From: Aquibium microcysteis
GTDB taxonomy: Bacteria > Pseudomonadota > Alphaproteobacteria > Rhizobiales > Rhizobiaceae
Direction of reading: 5' to 3'
Length of the DNA: 64,000 bases
Assembly (NCBI RefSeq): GCF_014495845.1
Contig: NZ_CP061080.1
Coordinates: 4,330,001-4,394,000, forward strand
The translations under genes and the position numbers were made by a program. The notes beneath the pieces were generated by a model. The model was not told the origin of the DNA. It did not search any database and saw only the letters and a program-made list of their open reading frames with translations. Below, piece after piece: positions 56,900 through 64,000 of this stretch (position 1 is the stretch's first letter; every line of letters begins with the position of its first letter).

Positions 56900-57301
56900 T
56901 CGCTCCATTCCTCCCTTCCCTTCCTAAAGAAGAGAATCTTTTTTTAACGAATCTGATTCTACTGTGACTCTGTTCGTATCGGGGATATCGGCTTTTCCCC
57001 AATCGAGCCAGTCGCCGAAGCCGTCCCGTCAGAATGACAGATCGTCCGCACGATCCTGTCAACATCGGGGATCATGCGGAAACGCGCAAGAAAATCAATT
57101 GCCTCGCAATGATCCAACTCCAGCCGTCGATTGGGACGGGAGGAGGCGGCCCCGATTCGTCCGAGAAGTTCTCCCCTGCCCGCCGGCGCCGTGAACAGGC
57201 CTGCGGATTGTGGACGAAACCGCTTCTGGTACAGTCGGCCGCGTGGCGGGCCGCCCGATGGGTCCGCTGTCCCGCGATTCCCACAGGATCTCCGGCAGGC
57301 T
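56900..57301. other. Probable chromosomal replication origin oriC
   Basis: The 402-bp gap between divergent hemE and ppsR is the conserved oriC position in alphaproteobacteria. It contains an AT-rich stretch (56924-56965) beside six GANTC sites, four of them within 56934-56970. Degenerate DnaA boxes cluster at the right end: TGTGGACGA at 57209-57217, ATTCCCACA at 57277-57285 and TGTGAACAA at 57301-57309, the last overlapping the ppsR start codon. No canonical TTATCCACA is present. A short repeat GGGGA...TCCCC near 56980-57000 was also seen. The hemE promoter must lie here too. Confidence 0.75.
56934..56970. other. Cluster of four GANTC (CcrM) methylation sites
   Basis: GAATC at 56934-56938 and 56949-56953, GATTC at 56955-56959 and GACTC at 56966-56970. 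GANTC is methylated by CcrM in alphaproteobacteria and controls replication-linked transcription; about one site per 320 bp is expected at this GC content. Confidence 0.8.
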
Positions 57302-58123
57302 GTGAACAAACCGCAGAGCTATTTCCATCTCCATCTGATTTCCGACGCGACGGGCGAGACCCTGCTGGCAGCCGGCCGTGCGGCGTCTGCGCAGTACAAG
57401 GATGCCCGCGCGATCGAGCACATCTATCCCCTGATCCGGACGGAGCGGCAGATCGCCGCCGTCCTCGATGAGATCGACGCCCAGCCCGGCATCGTGCTCT
57501 ACACGATCGTCGACCAGAGCCTCGCTCGCATCGTGGATGACCGCTGCGCCGCGATGGGGCTGCCCTGCGTCTCGGTCCTGGAGCCGGTCCTCGCCGTCTT
57601 CCAGTCCTATCTCGGCGAGCCTGCGGGGCGAAGGGTCGGCGCGCAGCATGTCCTGGATGCCGATTACTTTCGCCGCATCGACGCGCTGAACTTCACCATG
57701 GAACACGATGACGGCCAGCTTCCGGCCGATATCGAGGAAGCGGACATCGTTCTCGTCGGCATCTCGCGAACGTCGAAGACACCGACCAGCATCTATCTCG
57801 CCAACAGAGGCATCAAGACCGCCAACGTTCCCATCGTCTTCGGCCTCGACATTCCCGACTGCCTGAAGACGGCGAAGAGACCCCTGATCGTCGGGCTGAT
57901 CGCGACGGCGGAGCGCATCTCGCACGTTCGCCAGAACCGCATACTCGGCAGCAGCGTCGGATATCAGGCGGAAAGCTATGCCGACCGGTCGATCATCGCG
58001 GAGGAACTGGGACATGCCCGAAAGATCTGCACCCGGCACGGCTGGCCGATGATCGACGTCTCCCGGCGTTCCATAGAGGAGACGGCCGCCGCCATCCTTG
58101 CCTTGCGATCGCGCAGCAGATAG
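57302..58123 (+). CDS. ppsR: PEP synthase / PPDK regulatory kinase-phosphatase (PPSR)
   Basis: A 273-residue DUF299 protein that phosphorylates and dephosphorylates phosphoenolpyruvate synthase or pyruvate phosphate dikinase. [20 protein letters not shown] is at the N terminus and the P-loop-like [20 protein letters not shown] near residue 150. The GTG at 57302 is inferred from the family's start ([11 protein letters not shown]); the ribosome site is weak (CAGGAT, about 14 bases). It is the RP001-type gene that marks the right side of oriC in alphaproteobacteria. Confidence 0.92.
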   Translation: MNKPQSYFHLHLISDATGETLLAAGRAASAQYKDARAIEHIYPLIRTERQIAAVLDEIDAQPGIVLYTIVDQSLARIVDDRCAAMGLPCVSVLEPVLAVFQSYLGEPAGRRVGAQHVLDADYFRRIDALNFTMEHDDGQLPADIEEADIVLVGISRTSKTPTSIYLANRGIKTANVPIVFGLDIPDCLKTAKRPLIVGLIATAERISHVRQNRILGSSVGYQAESYADRSIIAEELGHARKICTRHGWPMIDVSRRSIEETAAAILALRSRSR

Positions 58124-58153
58124 CCACTCGGTGCGTCAGGAGAAGCACCCGCC

Positions 58154-58753
58154 ATGGCCGTTCCCATCATCCTAGCCTCTGCGAGCCCCTATCGACGGAA
58201 GCTGCTCGAAGACGCAGGCCTCGAGTTCACCGTCCTGAAGCCCGATCTCGACGAGCGCGCCATCGAGGCCCCGCTCGCCCGGACGGGGGTCACGGCGGAA
58301 GAGGTCGCGCTCGTGCTGGCCGAAGCCAAGGCGACGGCCGTCAGCGAGGCACGGCCCGGCGCGCTGGTGATCGGCTCCGATCAGACATTGTCGCTGGACG
58401 ACGAGACCTTCCACAAGCCGGCCGACATGGAGGGCGCGCGGCGCCATCTGCTGAAGCTGTCCGGCCGGACCCATCACCTGAACAGCGCCGTCGTGCTTGC
58501 GAGGAACGGCGAGGCGATCTGGCGCCACGTATCGGTGGCGCGCATGACGATGCGCCACCTCGATCCGGGATTCATCGGCCGGCACCTCGCGGCGGTCGGG
58601 GAGGTGGCGCTGACCAGCGTCGGCGCCTACCAGATCGAGGGGCGCGGCATCCAGCTGTTCGAGACGATCGAGGGCGACCATTTCACCATCGTCGGCCTGC
58701 CGTTGCTGCCGCTTCTGTCCGCGCTCCGGGAGCTTGGCGCGATCGATGGTTGA
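58154..58753 (+). CDS. maf: Maf-family nucleotide pyrophosphatase
   Basis: A 199-residue Maf protein, which hydrolyses non-canonical or standard nucleoside triphosphates to monophosphates and influences division. The opening [20 protein letters not shown] is the Maf signature, followed by [12 protein letters not shown] and [17 protein letters not shown]. It ends overlapping the aroE ATG by 8 bp. Confidence 0.94.
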   Translation: MAVPIILASASPYRRKLLEDAGLEFTVLKPDLDERAIEAPLARTGVTAEEVALVLAEAKATAVSEARPGALVIGSDQTLSLDDETFHKPADMEGARRHLLKLSGRTHHLNSAVVLARNGEAIWRHVSVARMTMRHLDPGFIGRHLAAVGEVALTSVGAYQIEGRGIQLFETIEGDHFTIVGLPLLPLLSALRELGAIDG

Positions 58754-59591
58754 GGCACCCGTCAAGGCCTTCGTCTGCGGCCATCCCATCGCGCATTCCC
58801 GGTCACCCCTGATCCATGGCCACTGGCTCGCCAGGCTCGGCATCGACGGTCGCTACGAGGCGGTCGACGTGCCGCCCGAGGACTTCGTCGCCTTCCTGCG
58901 CGGCATCGGACCGGCCGGATACCGCGGCGGTAACGTCACCATCCCGCACAAGGAAACGGCCTTCGCGGTCGTCGACGCCTATGACGACGCCTCCGATCTC
59001 ATCGGCGCCATCAACACCGTCTGGCTCGAGGACGGGCGCCTCGAGGCCACCAACACGGACTGGTCAGGCTTCTCCGCCAATCTCGACGCGCGGGCTCCGG
59101 GCTGGGCGTCCGGGCGACGCGCGGTCGTGCTGGGAGCGGGCGGCAGTGCAAGGGCGATCCTGTATGCGCTGCTCCAGAAAGGCTATCGCGAGATCCGCGT
59201 CGTCAACCGGACGATCGATCGGGCCCGTGACCTTGCCGACCGCTTCGGCGAGCGGGTGACCGGGCATGACTGGAACGCCGGTTCCGAACTGCTTTCCGAT
59301 ACCGATCTCCTCGTCAACACCACGCCGATCGGCATGGCCGGCCGGCACGAAGGCAAGCTTTTCGACCTGAAGCCGCTCCCTTCCTCGGCCATCGTCACCG
59401 ACATCGTCTATGTCCCGCTGGAGACCCCGCTTCTTTCGAGCGCCAGGGCTCGGGGGCTGACGACGGTCGATGGTCTCGGCATGCTGCTGCACCAGGCCGT
59501 TCCGGGCTTCGCCCGCTGGTTCGGGTCGACGCCCGAGGTGACGGCCGAGCTCCGCGACCTGGTGATCGCCGACATGGAGCGCCATCGATGA
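58746..59591 (+). CDS. aroE: Shikimate dehydrogenase
   Basis: A 281-residue NADP-dependent enzyme that reduces 3-dehydroshikimate. Visible are [17 protein letters not shown], the catalytic Lys in [17 protein letters not shown], the nucleotide-binding [17 protein letters not shown] with VVNRTIDRA, and [14 protein letters not shown]. The ATG at 58746 overlaps the maf stop; aroE in turn overlaps coaE by 4 bp. Confidence 0.96.
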   Translation: MVEAPVKAFVCGHPIAHSRSPLIHGHWLARLGIDGRYEAVDVPPEDFVAFLRGIGPAGYRGGNVTIPHKETAFAVVDAYDDASDLIGAINTVWLEDGRLEATNTDWSGFSANLDARAPGWASGRRAVVLGAGGSARAILYALLQKGYREIRVVNRTIDRARDLADRFGERVTGHDWNAGSELLSDTDLLVNTTPIGMAGRHEGKLFDLKPLPSSAIVTDIVYVPLETPLLSSARARGLTTVDGLGMLLHQAVPGFARWFGSTPEVTAELRDLVIADMERHR

Positions 59592-60181
59592 TCGTCCTCG
59601 GCCTCACCGGCTCGATCGGCATGGGAAAATCGACCACGGCTGCGATGTTCGCTGCCGAGGGCGTGCCGGTCAACGACGCCGACGCGGTCGTGCACGAACT
59701 CTACCGGGGCAAGGCGGTCCCGCTCGTCGCTGCGGCGTTCCCCCAGACGGTCGTCGACGGCATCGTCGATCGCAATCGGCTGTCGACGGCCGTGCTCGGC
59801 GACTCCGCCGCGTTGAAGCGGCTGGAGGCGATCGTCCATCCGCTCGTCCGCGAAGCCGAAATGGACTTCCTGGCGAAGCACCGCGCGGCCGGTACCCCCC
59901 TCGTCGTCCTCGACATACCCCTCCTGTTCGAGGTGGGCGCCGAGGGGCGCGTTGATCGCGTCGCGGTGGTCAGCGCGCCCGCGGACGTCCAGCGATCGCG
60001 CGTGCTGGCGCGTCCCGGCATGACCGCGGGCAAGTTCGAGGCGATCCTGGCGAAACAGGTTCCGGACTCCGAAAAGCGTGCCCGGGCGGATTTCGTGATC
60101 GACACCGGACAGGGGATGGAGCCGGCCCGGCGGGAGGTCGTCCGAATTATCGGTGAATTGTCGGGCGGGGGTTCGGCCTAG
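59588..60181 (+). CDS. coaE: Dephospho-CoA kinase
   Basis: A 197-residue P-loop kinase that completes CoA synthesis. The P loop is [17 protein letters not shown], followed by the [11 protein letters not shown] substrate motif and [13 protein letters not shown]. It overlaps aroE by 4 bp and precedes dnaQ by 61 bp in the conserved maf-aroE-coaE-dnaQ order. Confidence 0.96.
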   Translation: MIVLGLTGSIGMGKSTTAAMFAAEGVPVNDADAVVHELYRGKAVPLVAAAFPQTVVDGIVDRNRLSTAVLGDSAALKRLEAIVHPLVREAEMDFLAKHRAAGTPLVVLDIPLLFEVGAEGRVDRVAVVSAPADVQRSRVLARPGMTAGKFEAILAKQVPDSEKRARADFVIDTGQGMEPARREVVRIIGELSGGGSA

Positions 60182-60242
60182 ACCGGTTCAACCGCTGGCC
60201 CGCGGCCTGTACGATGGACATGAGCGAATCGGGGAAGTGGCC

Positions 60243-60968
60243 ATGCGCGAGATCATATTCGACACCGAGACGACCGGCCTCGATTCGCGCGAGGATCGGA
60301 TCATCGAGATCGGCGGCGTGGAACTCGTCAACCGCTTCCCCTCCGGCCGCTTCATCCATTTCTACATCCATCCGGGAGATCGCCAGATTCATCCCGAGGC
60401 GCAGGCGGTGCACGGCATCAGTATGGCCGACCTGCAGGGCAAGCCCCGGTTTGCCGAGATCGCCGGCGAGTTTCTCGCCTTCATAGAAGGCGCGAAACTG
60501 ATCGCTCACAATGCCGGCTTCGACATGGGCTTCGTCAACCAGGAACTCGCGCGGCTGGGGATCGAGCCGATCGGGGCGGACCGCGTCGTCGACACGCTGG
60601 CGATCGCCCGGCGCAAGCATCCGATGGGTCCCAATTCGCTCGACGCGCTGTGCCGGCGCTACGGTGTGGACAATTCGCGGCGCACCAAGCACGGCGCGCT
60701 GCTCGATTCGGAACTTCTCGCGGAAGTCTATATCGAGCTGGTCGGCGGCAAGCAGGCTGCCCTGGGGCTGGAGATCGTCGAGACCGTCGTCGAGACGACC
60801 GCCGACGTCGACGTCGCGATCGTCCTGTCCGAACGGCCGAGGCCGCTGGCTCCACGGCTCGGCGATGCGGAACGCGCAGCGCACGCGCGGATGATCGAAT
60901 CGCTGGGCGAATCGGCCCTATGGAAACGCATTCTTCCGCAGGCGGCGGGAGCGGCGCCGGCAGAATGA
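60243..60968 (+). CDS. dnaQ: DNA polymerase III epsilon subunit (proofreading exonuclease)
   Basis: A 241-residue DEDDh exonuclease. Exo I is IIFDTETTGLDSREDRIIEI (D7, E9), Exo II is LIAHNAGFDMGFVNQEL, and the Exo III region includes RTKHGALLDSELLAEVY with His and Asp. The ATG at 60243 fits the family; an earlier start is not conserved. The C-terminal tail should bind the alpha subunit. Confidence 0.95.
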   Translation: MREIIFDTETTGLDSREDRIIEIGGVELVNRFPSGRFIHFYIHPGDRQIHPEAQAVHGISMADLQGKPRFAEIAGEFLAFIEGAKLIAHNAGFDMGFVNQELARLGIEPIGADRVVDTLAIARRKHPMGPNSLDALCRRYGVDNSRRTKHGALLDSELLAEVYIELVGGKQAALGLEIVETVVETTADVDVAIVLSERPRPLAPRLGDAERAAHARMIESLGESALWKRILPQAAGAAPAE

Positions 60969-61025
60969 AGAACGGGCGCCGCTCGCCGCGCCGCCCGCCT
61001 CGAAATCAGCCGTCGCCGCGCCGGC

Positions 61026-61526
61026 TCAGCTCATCTGCACCTTGGCCTTGGCCTGATCCTCGGCGAGCTTGCGCTGGAACATCTGGGCGAAGTCGATCGG
61101 ATCGAGCATCAGAGGCGGGAAGCCGCCGTTGCGGGTCGCTTCGGCGACGATCTGGCGCGCGAAGGGGAACAGCAGGCGAGGGCACTCGATGAAGAGCACG
61201 GGCAGGACGTGCTCCTTCGGGAAGCCGGCGATGCGGAAGACGCCGCCATAGACGAGCTCGACGTTGAAGAGAACTTCCTTGTCGACGTTGGCCTTCGCCG
61301 TCAGCGTCAGATTCACGTCGAAGTCGTTCTCAGACAGCGGGTTCGCGTTGACATTGACGTTGATGTTGATGCTCGGGGCCTTGTCGCGTCCGCGCAGCGA
61401 GTTCGGTGCGCCGGGGCTTTCGAAGGACAGGTCCTTGACGTACTGGGCCATGATGTTGAGCGTCGGCTGCGCGCCGTTGCCATTGCTCACTGCGCCACCG
61501 GCGTTGCTGTCCTGCGATTCGGCCAT
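61026..61526 (-). CDS. secB: Protein-export chaperone SecB
   Basis: A 166-residue SecB, which holds precursor proteins unfolded and passes them to SecA. After a polar N terminus come [18 protein letters not shown] and NENDFDV-like sequence, [10 protein letters not shown], and the family's [20 protein letters not shown]. It is convergent with dnaQ, with a 57-bp gap. Confidence 0.96.
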   Translation of the reverse strand: MAESQDSNAGGAVSNGNGAQPTLNIMAQYVKDLSFESPGAPNSLRGRDKAPSININVNVNANPLSENDFDVNLTLTAKANVDKEVLFNVELVYGGVFRIAGFPKEHVLPVLFIECPRLLFPFARQIVAEATRNGGFPPLMLDPIDFAQMFQRKLAEDQAKAKVQMS

Positions 61527-61658
61527 GTCACTCGATCCTTGTGAAGTCGCCGCGCGCGGGCGGCCGGGTCGGGCGGTTGGCTAACATGGGTGGCAGGGCG
61601 TTACAAGCAGACAGCACGGGCGCGACGACCGGAAACCGGCCCGAAGCGGCGCGCGTCC

Positions 61659-62177
61659 TCAGCGGTCGCCGTCGATCCGGCGCCAGGGAGAGCTGCCGTC
61701 GGCGTCGCGCGTCCCGGGGCCTGTGCGGCTGAATTCCTCCGCGTCGAGATCGATCGTTCGCGGATCGCGCCGATGGCGCATGTCCGCGCCGCCCGCCCGA
61801 AATCCCGTCATGTCGACCTTCACCAGCACGCGCCTGGCGATGCTTCGCCACATCCACTCGCGGAAGGCCGGGATGAAGAGAAGAAAACCGATGGCATCGG
61901 TGACGAAGCCCGGAAGGAGCAGGAGAAAGCCCGCGAGCAGGATCATGGCTCCGTGCACCAGCTCCCGCCCCGGAACCCGGCCCGCATCCGTCTCGGCCTG
62001 GATGCGCCGCAGCAGGCCGAACCCCTGAACGCGCAGGAGCACCGAGCCGACCACGGCGGTGAAGAGAACCATTCCCAGTGTCGCCAGCACCCCGATCCGG
62101 CTGCCGACGAGCACGAAGGCGGCGATCTCGAGCAGCGGGACGACCAGGAAGATCAGGAATAGGGAAGGAAATCGCAC
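61659..62177 (-). CDS. fxsA: FxsA-family membrane protein
   Basis: A 172-residue membrane protein of the FxsA family, named for its effect on phage T7 exclusion in E. coli. FLIFLVVPLLEIAAFVLVGS and the following helix are conserved, and HGAMILLAGFLLLLPGFVTD is the central signature. The GTG at 62177 fits the family start; an ATG further upstream would add an unconserved 21 residues. The tail is polar. Confidence 0.88.
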   Translation of the reverse strand: MRFPSLFLIFLVVPLLEIAAFVLVGSRIGVLATLGMVLFTAVVGSVLLRVQGFGLLRRIQAETDAGRVPGRELVHGAMILLAGFLLLLPGFVTDAIGFLLFIPAFREWMWRSIARRVLVKVDMTGFRAGGADMRHRRDPRTIDLDAEEFSRTGPGTRDADGSSPWRRIDGDR

Positions 62178-62361
62178 GTTGCTGCCATCCGCGGTGGAGG
62201 GACGGCCATTGCCGCCCCGTGATCGGGCCTCCATATACATATGGTGTGTCCACGCGGGATTTGAATGATCGTGGCACGCGTTCTATATGCATTCGATGGG
62301 TGCGTGCCTGCGACAGGCTCGGAAGCGCAGCCGCATCTCGAAACGATCGCTCGGCGGACCA

Positions 62362-63069
62362 ATGGAATTTTTCGATTTCGGCACATTGTTCTTCATCGTC
62401 GCTGCGGTGGTCATCTTCATGCAGCTGCGGAACGTGCTCGGCCGCCGGACCGGCCATGAGAAACCGCCCTTCGATCCCTATACGGCAGCGCGCTCACGAG
62501 AGAAGGAACCGGCGGCCGCTGCACAGGACAACGTCGTCTCGCTGCCGCGGCGCAAGGGCGCCCCGGAGACCGATGCCGCCTATGCCGCGATCGACAAGGT
62601 GGCTGCACCGGGGACCGATCTGAACAAGGGCCTGCGCGCGATCCGCGATGCCGATCAGAGCTTCGATCCGAAGGGCTTCGTCGAGGGCGCCAAGATGGCC
62701 TACGAGATGATCGTGATGGCCTATGCCGACGGCGACCGGAAGACGCTGAAGAACCTCCTCTCCCGGGACGTCTACGAGGGCTTCGTGGCCGCGATCGCCG
62801 AGCGAGAGACCCGTTCGGAGAAGATCCAGTCCTCCTTCGTCGGGATCGACAAGGCCGACATCGTCGGCGCCGAGATGAAGGGGACGGAGGCGCATGTCAC
62901 GCTGCGGATCGTCAGCGAACTGATCTCCGCCACGCGGGACGGTGCGGGCGTCGTCATCGACGGCGATCCGGAGACGGTGGCCGAGGTCAAGGACGTCTGG
63001 ACGTTCGCTCGCGACACCCGCTCGCGCGACCCCAACTGGAAGCTGGTCGCGACCGAAGCCGAAGACTGA
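62362..63069 (+). CDS. timA: Tim44-domain protein TimA
   Basis: A 235-residue protein with an N-terminal membrane anchor (FGTLFFIVAAVVIFMQLR) and a C-terminal Tim44/TimA domain (GFVEGAKMAYEMIVMAYADG, LLSRDVYEGFVAAI). The mitochondrial Tim44 tethers Hsp70 to the translocon; the bacterial role is less clear, linked to the inner membrane. The ATG at 62362 gives the usual MEFFDFGTL start. It is divergent from fxsA and 15 bp upstream of mltA. Confidence 0.88.
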   Translation: MEFFDFGTLFFIVAAVVIFMQLRNVLGRRTGHEKPPFDPYTAARSREKEPAAAAQDNVVSLPRRKGAPETDAAYAAIDKVAAPGTDLNKGLRAIRDADQSFDPKGFVEGAKMAYEMIVMAYADGDRKTLKNLLSRDVYEGFVAAIAERETRSEKIQSSFVGIDKADIVGAEMKGTEAHVTLRIVSELISATRDGAGVVIDGDPETVAEVKDVWTFARDTRSRDPNWKLVATEAED

Positions 63070-63084
63070 CCCCGGCGGATCGAG

Positions 63085-64000
63085 GTGGCCCTCTCTCCGC
63101 TTCTCCAGCCGGTTTCCTTCGACGCGCTGCCGGGATGGCATCTGGATGCCATGGCGGGAGCCTTCGACGCCTTCCGGCGGAGCGCCGGCCATCACGCGAT
63201 CAAGCCATACCGGACAGGGGCGCTCGGGATCCGGTCTTCCGGTTTCGGCGATGCCTTCGACGCCGCGCTCGCGGTCCCTCGTCTGGACGAGGCAGCGGCG
63301 CGTCTCTTCTTCGAGACCTGGTTCGACCCCTACGCCATCCGGCCCGACGATCGGCCCACCGGCTTCGTCACCGGGTTCTACGAGCCCGAGGCCGATGCTT
63401 CTCCGGTGCGCACCGATCGGTTCCGCTTTCCGATCCTGGCGCGTCCGGACGACCTCGTGGACGTGGAAGACGACGCGCGGCCCGAGGGCCTCGACCCCTA
63501 TCTGGCGTTCGCAAGGCGCCGGCCTGACGGGAGGATCGTCGAATATCCCGACCGCCGGGCCATCGAGCAGGGCGCACTCGCCGGCCGCGGACTGGAAATC
63601 GCCTGGCTCGAGGACCCCGTCGACGTCTTCTTCATCCACGTCCAGGGCGCGGCGAGACTGCGTATGCCGGAGGGGCTGCGCCGGATCACCTATGCCGCCA
63701 AGTCGGGCCAGCGCTTCACCGGTCCCGGTCATGTGCTCGCGGCCATGGGCGAGATTCCGCGGGAACGGGTGACGATGCAGTCGATCCGCGCCTGGTTCAG
63801 GGAAAATCCCGGCCGCGTCGACGAGATTCTGTGGCAGAACCGCTCCTTCATCTTCTTTCGCGATGCACCCGTGGCCGACGCGTCGCTCGGCCCCGTCGCG
63901 GCGGCGAAGGTTCCGCTCACGCCGCGCCGCTCGATTGCGGTCGACCGGCTGCTCCACACCTTCGGCACCCCGGTCTTCGTGCACGCGCCCCACCTTGCGG
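63085..64000 (+). CDS. mltA: Membrane-bound lytic murein transglycosylase A, C terminus cut
   Basis: The first 305 codons of an MltA-type enzyme, which cleaves peptidoglycan glycan strands to 1,6-anhydromuropeptides. RPTGFVTGFYEPEADASPVR and DVFFIHVQGAARLRMPEG, then YAAKSGQRFTGPG, are characteristic. The catalytic Asp region near the end continues off the window. The GTG at 63085 is inferred because no ATG precedes the conserved domain. No lipoprotein signal is seen at this start. Confidence 0.9.
   Translation, partial: MALSPLLQPVSFDALPGWHLDAMAGAFDAFRRSAGHHAIKPYRTGALGIRSSGFGDAFDAALAVPRLDEAAARLFFETWFDPYAIRPDDRPTGFVTGFYEPEADASPVRTDRFRFPILARPDDLVDVEDDARPEGLDPYLAFARRRPDGRIVEYPDRRAIEQGALAGRGLEIAWLEDPVDVFFIHVQGAARLRMPEGLRRITYAAKSGQRFTGPGHVLAAMGEIPRERVTMQSIRAWFRENPGRVDEILWQNRSFIFFRDAPVADASLGPVAAAKVPLTPRRSIAVDRLLHTFGTPVFVHAPHLA

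Overview
The window is high-GC chromosomal DNA from an alphaproteobacterium, most likely of the order Hyphomicrobiales (Rhizobiales). The evidence is the gene order hemE / intergenic gap / ppsR-maf-aroE-coaE-dnaQ-secB-fxsA-timA-mltA, the parAB-rsmG-mnmG-mnmE-rho block with alphaproteobacterial parS sequences, a GTTC-N7-GTTC type SOS box in front of imuA-imuB-dnaE2, a 180-kDa-type NAD-glutamate dehydrogenase, a HemJ-type protoporphyrinogen oxidase, and GANTC clustering typical of CcrM-methylated genomes. No rRNA, tRNA, CRISPR array or insertion sequence was seen.

Region 1 (1-17409) is an accessory catabolic block. A NicX/M29-like metalloenzyme and the start of an acyl-CoA dehydrogenase lie on the minus strand. 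They diverge from an IclR regulator, a Tm-1-like protein, a HAD hydrolase and a class III aminotransferase. A diverged PgpA-like gene follows. Next is a long co-directional run: TRAP transporter (binding protein, small and large permeases), a second IclR regulator, hydantoinase/oxoprolinase subunits A and B, a cupin, a possible 16-codon leader ORF, an acyl-CoA synthetase and a 3-hydroxyisobutyrate-dehydrogenase-like enzyme. Both IclR units have strong inverted repeats at the control region. The substrate is unknown; import, ATP-dependent hydrolysis of a cyclic amide or hydantoin-like compound, transamination, CoA activation and oxidation is an inferred order.

Region 2 (17483-41974) is mostly housekeeping: an SDHAF4-like factor, htpX, rsmB, a heparinase-like protein, purH, a winged-helix/MNT plus HEPN-like pair, an MFS transporter beside the decayed tail of a paralogue, the large NAD-GDH, a peroxidase-related protein, a ParD/ParE-like pair with a frameshifted toxin, a zincin, the SOS mutasome imuA-imuB-dnaE2, trm112/lonN/cnoX and a YbaK-type tRNA editing protein.

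Region 3 (42051-46809) is a homoprotocatechuate meta-cleavage operon, hpaF-hpaE-hpaD-hpaG-hpaH on the minus strand, with a consensus -35 and a perfect palindrome over its -10. It lies directly next to holA and a parS-like site.

Region 4 (46829-64000) is the replication-origin neighbourhood. holA runs plus. hemE-hemJ-rho-mnmE-mnmG-rsmG-parA-parB runs minus, away from a gap (56900-57301) that is the likely chromosomal oriC: it has an AT-rich stretch, four GANTC sites in 37 bp and degenerate DnaA boxes. ppsR-maf-aroE-coaE-dnaQ runs plus on the other side, followed by secB and fxsA (minus), then timA and a partial mltA. Four parS-like sequences lie within 10 kb of the putative origin; two sit inside rsmG and mnmE coding sequence.
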